Of a stretch of 64,000 nt of DNA, positions 58,749-64,000 are shown in pieces. Location: NCBI GenBank assembly GCA_016716905.1, contig JADJUS010000004.1, forward strand, positions 372,001-436,000, given 5' to 3'. Source of the stretch: Acidobacteriota bacterium. GTDB lineage: Bacteria > Acidobacteriota > Vicinamibacteria > Vicinamibacterales > SCN-69-37. The first letter of the stretch is position 1; each line of letters starts with the position of its first letter. The position numbers and the translations under genes are program-made. The notes beneath the pieces were generated by a model. That model ran no database searches. It was not told where the DNA came from and was given only the letters and a program-made list of their open reading frames with translations.

Positions 58749-60887
58749 TCAGCGCGTTGCCGCGGCCAGGTCGTTGACCGCTTTCACCAGCATCTGCACC
58801 TTGGCTGAATCCGATGAACCGGAGACCGAGCCGCTGAGCGTGGTGCCCAGCTGCTGCAGTGCCGTGCGACGCGCCGCGCCCGAGAGGCCCTCGGCGCGCG
58901 TCAGGGCACTGCGTGTGCTTGTGATTGTGCCGGCCGCGAGGCCCTTCGAACGTTCGAGCTGATCGACAAACGCCTTCGCCATCGCGAAGCTCGGCGGCCA
59001 GACGATCTTCCGCTGGTCCTGCGCATTGGCTTCGTTGAAGGTCACGGTCTTGGCGGCATCGATCTCGTTCTGCGAGAGGTGCGGTGTGGGCACCATCTCG
59101 TAGATATCGAGACCGCGCGAGATTTCCGAGCTGTAGATCAGGCCGTTGTACCAGTAGACCGACCACGAACCGGCGCTCAGCAACCGCGTGCCGTCGAGCG
59201 GACCGCGGTCGAAGTAGGCCATTTCGAACGGCTTCTTGGGGTCGGTCCAGTCGAACACCGTGATGCCGCCCTGGTAGAAGCCCTGCACCATGATGTCGCG
59301 TCCGGGCACGGGCAGGAGCGAACCGTTGTGCGCCACGCAGTTTTCGAAGTCGGTCTGGGCGGCGGGCATTTTGTAGTAGCTGTGGAAGACCAGCTTGCCG
59401 CGTTCGATGGTGAAGATCGCGTTGGCGCCCCATTCGAGGCGATCCGTGCTGCGGCACCGCGGGCTGCTTCCGCCGCCCCACTCGTCAGAGAACAGCACCT
59501 TGGTGCCGTCGTTGCTGAACGTGGCCGAATGCCAGAACGACATGTTGATGTCGCCCGCCGCGTCGATGCGAACAGGGTGAGTCGGCTCGCGGATGTCGAG
59601 GAGCAGTCCGTAGCCGCCGCACGCACCGCCGGCAAAACCGGATTCACCGTACACGGTGATGTCGTGGCACTGGTTCGGGCCGGTCGGAGGGCCGCCGGCA
59701 CGTCCACCGCGTCCGCCTGCGGGCGGGGCACCGGGCGCACCGGCTGCGGGCGGGGCACCTGCAGGGGGCGCGCCTCCGGCAACAACTGGCGGGGCACCCG
59801 CCGCGGGGGGCGCACCGGCCGCGCCTGCCGCCGGCGGACCGCCCGCGCGTCCTGGTTCCACACGACGGGGAGGCGGCGCGAGGCCGGTGAAGATGCGCGC
59901 GTAGTTGCCGACCGCCGCCTTCTCGGGCGCCGCGAGCGGTACTTTGATGACTTCCACGCGGAACTGCGCCGAGTCGGGATTGTCGGTCAGGTTGCCACCG
60001 ACGCAGCCGGCCAGTTCTTCAGGCGACCGTACGCCGGCCGAACCCGAGATGTAGACGTAGACGTTTTCCTTGTCGTTGGGATCCTCAATCACCGTGTGCG
60101 TGTGCGAACCGCGGCACGTCTGCACGTTGCTGACGTACTTCGGATTCTTGATGTCCGAAATGTCGAAGATGCGGATACCGCGGATGCGTTCCTTGCTGAT
60201 GGGTTCCGGCACACCCTGTGAGCCGCAGTCCAGGCGTGCATTCGTGCCTTCAGACGACACAAACAGCAGGTGCTTGAACACCGAGACGTCGTTCTGCGAG
60301 GCGGGGCAGGGGATCGTCTTCACGAGGACGGGCTTCGCGGGGTTCGACACGTCCCAGAAGATGATGCCGGCGTAGTTGCCCTGCACCACGTACTTGCCGG
60401 TGAACGCCAGGTCAGAGTTCGTGATGCCGCGGTGCCCTTCGGGCGGCGGCGTCGTGGAGACGAGGCGCATGTTCCATGCGGCCTGCGCGGCGTCCCAGTA
60501 CCCGGCCTTGAGGCCGACACGCGGATCGGGCGTCGGCGCCACAGCCGAGATCGTCGGGGTGATCGGCGTCGGCATGACGGCCGGCACCGGAGGCACGGGC
60601 GGCGGCGGGTTGCCGCGCCCACCGGCGCGTCCACCCGGCGCAGCGCCGGGCGCACCCGCCTGCGGAGCGCCGCCGGCCGGTACAGCTGCGGCTGGTGCCG
60701 CAGCAGGCGCCGGTGTAGGCGCAGGCGCAGCGACCATGGGCGTCGGCGCGGGCGCCGCCACTGCAGGCGCTGGCGTAGCCGGCGCGGGCGCCGACGCCGG
60801 TGCCGGCATCCTCGAGGCGCAGGCCGCCAGTACGACGGCGCCGGCAATCGAGGTGACAAATCGAACGGTAATGGATTTCTGAGTCAT
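58749..60887 (-). CDS. LVIVD-repeat-type beta-propeller lipoprotein
   Basis: About 712 aa. The signal ends VVLAACAS, a lipobox. About 100 residues of Pro/Ala/Gly low complexity follow, then a repeat domain with units such as GKYVVQGNYAGIIFWDVSNPAKPVLVKTI, RGIRIFDISDIKNPKYVSNV, GGITVFDWTDPKKPFEMAYF, the LVIVD pattern of a beta-propeller. A second Pro/Gly/Ala-rich linker interrupts it near 360-400. ATG 60887 with GGAGG twelve bases upstream is preferred; TTG 60896 would overlap the DUF305 stop. It is probably a surface or periplasmic protein; partner unknown. Confidence 0.8.
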   Translation of the reverse strand: MTQKSITVRFVTSIAGAVVLAACASRMPAPASAPAPATPAPAVAAPAPTPMVAAPAPTPAPAAAPAAAVPAGGAPQAGAPGAAPGGRAGGRGNPPPPVPPVPAVMPTPITPTISAVAPTPDPRVGLKAGYWDAAQAAWNMRLVSTTPPPEGHRGITNSDLAFTGKYVVQGNYAGIIFWDVSNPAKPVLVKTIPCPASQNDVSVFKHLLFVSSEGTNARLDCGSQGVPEPISKERIRGIRIFDISDIKNPKYVSNVQTCRGSHTHTVIEDPNDKENVYVYISGSAGVRSPEELAGCVGGNLTDNPDSAQFRVEVIKVPLAAPEKAAVGNYARIFTGLAPPPRRVEPGRAGGPPAAGAAGAPPAAGAPPVVAGGAPPAGAPPAAGAPGAPPAGGRGGRAGGPPTGPNQCHDITVYGESGFAGGACGGYGLLLDIREPTHPVRIDAAGDINMSFWHSATFSNDGTKVLFSDEWGGGSSPRCRSTDRLEWGANAIFTIERGKLVFHSYYKMPAAQTDFENCVAHNGSLLPVPGRDIMVQGFYQGGITVFDWTDPKKPFEMAYFDRGPLDGTRLLSAGSWSVYWYNGLIYSSEISRGLDIYEMVPTPHLSQNEIDAAKTVTFNEANAQDQRKIVWPPSFAMAKAFVDQLERSKGLAAGTITSTRSALTRAEGLSGAARRTALQQLGTTLSGSVSGSSDSAKVQMLVKAVNDLAAATR

Positions 60888-60892
60888 GAGCG

Positions 60893-61570
60893 TCAACGTC
60901 CTCCTCCAAGGGTCTCAAGCAGCTGTTGCATGCGTTCTATTTCCGCTTCCTGGTCGGCCTGCACATCTGCCGCGAACAAGTACACAAAGTCGTCCTGTGC
61001 CGCGCCGTGTGACGCGAACAGTTCCTGCACCATGCCAATGGCGCCCTGGTGGTGTTTGATCATCCCCACCAGAAACAGTCGATCGAAATCCTTGCCGCGC
61101 GCTTTCTTGAGCGCGGCCATTTCGCCTTCGTTCAGCATGCCCGGCATCAGCATGTCGTGCACCATGCCGTCGTGATTCATCTTCATGTGCGTCGCGTCGG
61201 CGGCAGGCACCTCCTGTGCCCGGTCTCGCAGCCACGTACGCATGAAGGCGATTTCGTCGCGTTGGCTGATGAGCATGCGCTCACACATCAACTGGACGGT
61301 CGGGCTCGCGCCGTTCGTCGGAGCCCACCCGGCCATGACCACGGCCTGCGCGTGATGGGGAATCATGCCCTGCATGAACTTCACGTCCGCCGCGCTGTAT
61401 GGCTGGCGGACCAGTTCGGGCCGGGCTTCAGGGTCCACAAGCGGGGCGAGGGGCACGGCGCCGGGCCGCGGCGCGGCCATCGCCGGGGGGCGGGCCGCGC
61501 TTTGGCACGCGGACGCCGAGGTGGCCACCAGGATTCCAGCCAAAATGGTGCGAATGGACGTCACAGTCAT
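60893..61570 (-). CDS. DUF305 lipoprotein with His/Met-rich centre
   Basis: A 225-aa protein with lipobox TSASACQS. It contains two DUF305 His-His motifs, FMQGMIPHHAQAVVMAGWA and FLVGMIKHHQGAIGMVQELF, on either side of a Met/His-rich segment (ATHMKMNHDGMVHDMLMPGM). The fold is ferritin-like; DUF305 proteins are often near copper genes, so metal binding is plausible. ATG 61570 is chosen over 61585. It precedes the LVIVD gene by a few bases, suggesting co-expression. Confidence 0.88.
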   Translation of the reverse strand: MTVTSIRTILAGILVATSASACQSAARPPAMAAPRPGAVPLAPLVDPEARPELVRQPYSAADVKFMQGMIPHHAQAVVMAGWAPTNGASPTVQLMCERMLISQRDEIAFMRTWLRDRAQEVPAADATHMKMNHDGMVHDMLMPGMLNEGEMAALKKARGKDFDRLFLVGMIKHHQGAIGMVQELFASHGAAQDDFVYLFAADVQADQEAEIERMQQLLETLGGGR

Positions 61571-61657
61571 CGGAAATGTCTCCACGGGGATTGCCGAAGT
61601 GTAAGCGATCCCGGGCTGGATTCACATTAGACTGAAGCCCTGACCTTTTCTGGCTGA

Positions 61658-62731
61658 ATGGAGAGAGCGTTGCTGACCCGATCGATTGTTGCTGGTGTGG
61701 TGGTGGGAGCCCTGGTGTTCACCGGGGCGTGCGGCGGGGCCAATTCGGCCGCGCCGGCGTCTGCCGACGTGTGGGCGGTCGTGAACGGCAAGGAATTGCG
61801 CCGCGATCACGTGGAGCGCCTGTATCGGACGATGCTCGATCCGGGGGCGCCCGCGCCAACCGACGAGGAGGCCCTGGGCGCAAAACTGGGCATTCTGGAA
61901 GACATGATTCAGGACGAAATCCTCCTGGCCCGGGCGGCGGCGCTGAAGGTTGAGCCGACCGCCGACGAGGTGGCCAAGGCTGTGGCCGACCAGCGCGGCG
62001 CGCTCTCCGAAGAGGCGTTTACCAAGCAACTTGGCGACCGCCGAATCACGATGGACGAGTTTCGCGAGGAAGTCCGCCGCGAGATCATGGTCCGCAAGGT
62101 CGTCGAAAAGGAAGTGACCGAAAAAATCGTCATTGCTGACGACGAAGTGACGGCGTTTTTCGACAAGAACCGCGCGCAGTTCAACATCCTCGAGCGCCAG
62201 TATCATCTTGCGCAGATCGTGGTGAACTCGCAGCCGAACGCTCAGGTGGGGAACCGCAGGAATGACGACGCCGCCACGCCCGAACAGGCGCAGCGCAAGG
62301 TGACGATGCTGACGGAACGCCTGAGAACGGGCGACAACTTCGCGGAGCTTGCGGCGGACTTCTCGGAAGACCAGCAGTCAGCCGGAAACGGCGGCGACAT
62401 CGGCTTTGTGCCGCAGTCGCGCATCGATCAGGCGCCCCCGCAATTGCGTCAGGCCGTCATGGCCATGAAGCCCGGGCAGGTCAGCACGGTGACCGCCGGT
62501 CCCCAGGTCACCATCCTCGCGCTCGTCGCGGTGCAGGAGCCTGGACAGCGCGAGATCAGCGACCCTGAAGTGAAGGAAGCGATTCGCTCGGGCCTCAAAG
62601 ACCGTCGCACGCAGTTGCTGCAGACCGCGTACATGAGCCGCATCCGCAACGAGGCGACCATCGTCAACCACCTTGCCAAGACGCTGGTGGACGGCGTGGG
62701 CAAGGCCCCGGACGCAGCCATTAGCAAATGA
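61658..62731 (+). CDS. SurA/PpiC-type peptidyl-prolyl isomerase lipoprotein
   Basis: A 357-aa periplasmic foldase. Lipobox VFTGACGG, a SurA N-terminal chaperone region (VWAVVNGKELRRDHVERLY, LEDMIQDEILLARAAALKVEPTADEV) and one parvulin domain (about 175-290: HLAQIVVNSQPNAQ, LRTGDNFAELAADFSEDQQSAGNGGDIGFVPQS, MKPGQVS). It assists outer-membrane protein folding or has isomerase activity. ATG 61658 follows a gap of 87 bases from the divergent DUF305 gene. Confidence 0.9.
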   Translation: MERALLTRSIVAGVVVGALVFTGACGGANSAAPASADVWAVVNGKELRRDHVERLYRTMLDPGAPAPTDEEALGAKLGILEDMIQDEILLARAAALKVEPTADEVAKAVADQRGALSEEAFTKQLGDRRITMDEFREEVRREIMVRKVVEKEVTEKIVIADDEVTAFFDKNRAQFNILERQYHLAQIVVNSQPNAQVGNRRNDDAATPEQAQRKVTMLTERLRTGDNFAELAADFSEDQQSAGNGGDIGFVPQSRIDQAPPQLRQAVMAMKPGQVSTVTAGPQVTILALVAVQEPGQREISDPEVKEAIRSGLKDRRTQLLQTAYMSRIRNEATIVNHLAKTLVDGVGKAPDAAISK

Positions 62732-62763
62732 GGAACTTGGGAACTTAGGAACTGAGGAACTGG
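62729..62763 (+). repeat. GGAACT short tandem repeat
   Basis: Four GGAACT copies with 9-10-base spacing begin at the SurA-like stop codon. Similar in style to the GGTCCTG minisatellite after nrdJ. Confidence 0.5.
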
Positions 62764-62853
62764 TATCCGCATGCCCAGAATGGCCAGCGGGTTGCCATCA
62801 ACCCTGGGCAAATAGCGCAAATAGCTGGTATGTGAGTTGCACTCACACCGTGC

Positions 62854-62952
62854 ATGTTAAGAATCCTTGGTTCCTACGCCCTCTCCAGACTTCTCGGGTT
62901 CGGCCTGTTTGGTGCGATTGTCATTTACGTCATCATCAGCATCCTGACCTGA
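62854..62952 (+). CDS. Possible 32-residue membrane microprotein
   Basis: An ATG-TGA frame encoding a single membrane helix with a basic N-terminus (MLRILGSYALSRLLG, then GAIVIYVIISIL). No strong ribosome site precedes it, but composition is a coherent transmembrane segment and no other gene occupies the gap. A GTGAG/CTCAC hairpin lies just upstream. Expression is unproven. Confidence 0.4.
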   Translation: MLRILGSYALSRLLGFGLFGAIVIYVIISILT

Positions 62953-62958
62953 CGCGGC

Positions 62959-64000
62959 CTACGAGGGCTGCAGCATCAGCCGCATCGTCTTGCCCGGATG
63001 GGCGAAGTCGTGCCGAACCTGCGTCCAGCCGATGCAGTGAAGGTAATAGACCAGGTTCAGCACGAGTAACCCGGCGGTGATCGCCAGCGTTGAGTTGAAG
63101 CGCACGATGCCGGGGAGGATGACCGGTACGAGCAGGCCCATCGCAAGCGCCGCGCTGCGCAGCCCGCGTTTGTCGGGAATGAGCAGCACGATGAGCAGGT
63201 GCCGTGCGGTGTTCATCTTGAAACCCAGGAACAGCGCAAAGGGCACGATGCCCCAGCCGATGCGATCCTCCCAATCAAATTTCAGGCGCGTCTCCACGTA
63301 CCACAGGCACAAAGCAAACGGCACCGCCAGCGCCACGGCGCCGAGGGTTTCTGCCGTACTGCCCTTGAATTCCTCGTGGAAGGAGTAGATCGAAAGGTAC
63401 TCGTCCCAGATAGCCATGGGCAGCACGAACCCCGCCAGCAGAATGGCGATGACGACAAGGGCCGTGCGCCTCGGCAGGAGAAAGAGATTCTTCAGGTAGT
63501 AGGCGGGCGAGAGCTTGATCGTGATCGCCAGCGCGATCAGCGGATGCGACCATGTCGATCCACCCCGCGCCCCATGCAGGGCCACCATGACGACCGTCAG
63601 CATGATCAGATACGTCACGTCCTGGACGGCGACGAAGCGATATCCGAAGTACACGAAGTTGCCGAACAACAGCGGAAAGACATACCAGCGTGTGCGCAGG
63701 CAGTAAGTGGCGACAAGGCCCACGAAGATCACCGCCAGGATCAGGACCGCGCCATAGAAGCCGATTCCGGCGGCTTCACCCACCGCATACAGAGCCGCCT
63801 GCGAGAGCAGCGTCACCGGCGGATACGGACTTGATGCCTGCTTGGACCAGGTCTCGGCCTCAAGTGGCGTCTGATCCAGGGCCCGCGTATACATGTCGGA
63901 CGGATCGTTGAGGATGACCCGGGACGCGTACATCCCGGCGATCGTGTCGGGGCCGTATTGTTCGGGCTGGTCGATGGCCGGCATCCAGGTGACCTTGGAG
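62959..64000 (-). CDS. Polytopic membrane glycosyltransferase-like protein, 5' end beyond window
   Basis: At least 341 aa, with the frame open to the window end (upstream codons encode SKVTW, no stop), so the start is outside. About nine hydrophobic segments are visible. AITIKLSPAYYLKNLFLL and an early extracytoplasmic loop with DPSDMYT and SPYPPVTLLSQA resemble GT87/DUF2029-type mannosyltransferases, which use polyprenyl-phosphate sugars. The family call is tentative. Confidence 0.6.
   Translation of the reverse strand, partial: SKVTWMPAIDQPEQYGPDTIAGMYASRVILNDPSDMYTRALDQTPLEAETWSKQASSPYPPVTLLSQAALYAVGEAAGIGFYGAVLILAVIFVGLVATYCLRTRWYVFPLLFGNFVYFGYRFVAVQDVTYLIMLTVVMVALHGARGGSTWSHPLIALAITIKLSPAYYLKNLFLLPRRTALVVIAILLAGFVLPMAIWDEYLSIYSFHEEFKGSTAETLGAVALAVPFALCLWYVETRLKFDWEDRIGWGIVPFALFLGFKMNTARHLLIVLLIPDKRGLRSAALAMGLLVPVILPGIVRFNSTLAITAGLLVLNLVYYLHCIGWTQVRHDFAHPGKTMRLMLQPS

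Overview
The window is GC-rich (about 65%) and densely coded, from a diderm bacterium. It carries Omp85/TamB outer-membrane assembly proteins, several lipobox lipoproteins and a TonB C-terminal domain. A tyrosine recombinase/TrmFO pair, an HslVU protease, a class II (B12) ribonucleotide reductase, a Sigma70_ECF (TIGR02999-type) sigma factor, CarboxypepD-like and Ig-like repeat domains and many polysaccharide glycosyltransferases together suggest Acidobacteriota, most likely Vicinamibacteria. That placement is inference from gene content; no rRNA is present. No tRNA, rRNA, CRISPR array, IS element or prophage was seen.

Layout. 1-1825: trmFO (5' end cut by the window) and xerC on +. 1826-7215: a minus-strand block with an NtrC-type response regulator, its histidine kinase, an ABC-F ATPase and an unusual HTH-receiver protein. 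7344-12641: + strand small protein, an outer-membrane barrel protein, then an operon of ECF sigma factor, zinc-finger anti-sigma factor, two exported proteins and an APC permease. 12606-14002: minus-strand membrane protein and PEGA surface protein. 14196-32796: one long + strand run with overlapping or nearly abutting genes (hslV, hslU, FN3 lipoprotein, FAH hydrolase, transaldolase, three acyl-CoA carboxylase subunits, TamB-like, Omp85, DUF2723 membrane protein, GT2 glycosyltransferase).

32817-42055 is a minus-strand polysaccharide cluster: five GT4 glycosyltransferases, a zinc-ribbon methyltransferase, a polytopic membrane protein and a CPBP protease. 42484-45270 is nrdJ, with a candidate NrdR box upstream and a strong intrinsic terminator downstream. 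45359-53044 is mixed: a Tat-exported LanC-like protein, an exported intradiol-dioxygenase-like protein, a BlaI/M56-TonB regulatory pair with a clear operator dyad, GreB, a luciferase-like oxidoreductase and a Kef-type antiporter. 53079-57825 is a sigma factor followed by a giant lectin/Ig-repeat secreted protein. 57789-63984 holds an exported endonuclease/phosphatase-like protein, an LVIVD-repeat lipoprotein with a DUF305 lipoprotein, a SurA-like foldase, a 32-codon membrane microprotein and a partial membrane glycosyltransferase-like gene.

The most unusual signals are the duplicated in-frame palindromes in trmFO with half-sites in xerC and hslU, the Tat-exported LanC homologue, the BlaI dyad next to an M56 protease fused to CarboxypepD and TonB domains, a Cys at the acyl-specificity position of the carboxyltransferase, and repeated tail-to-tail gene overlaps.
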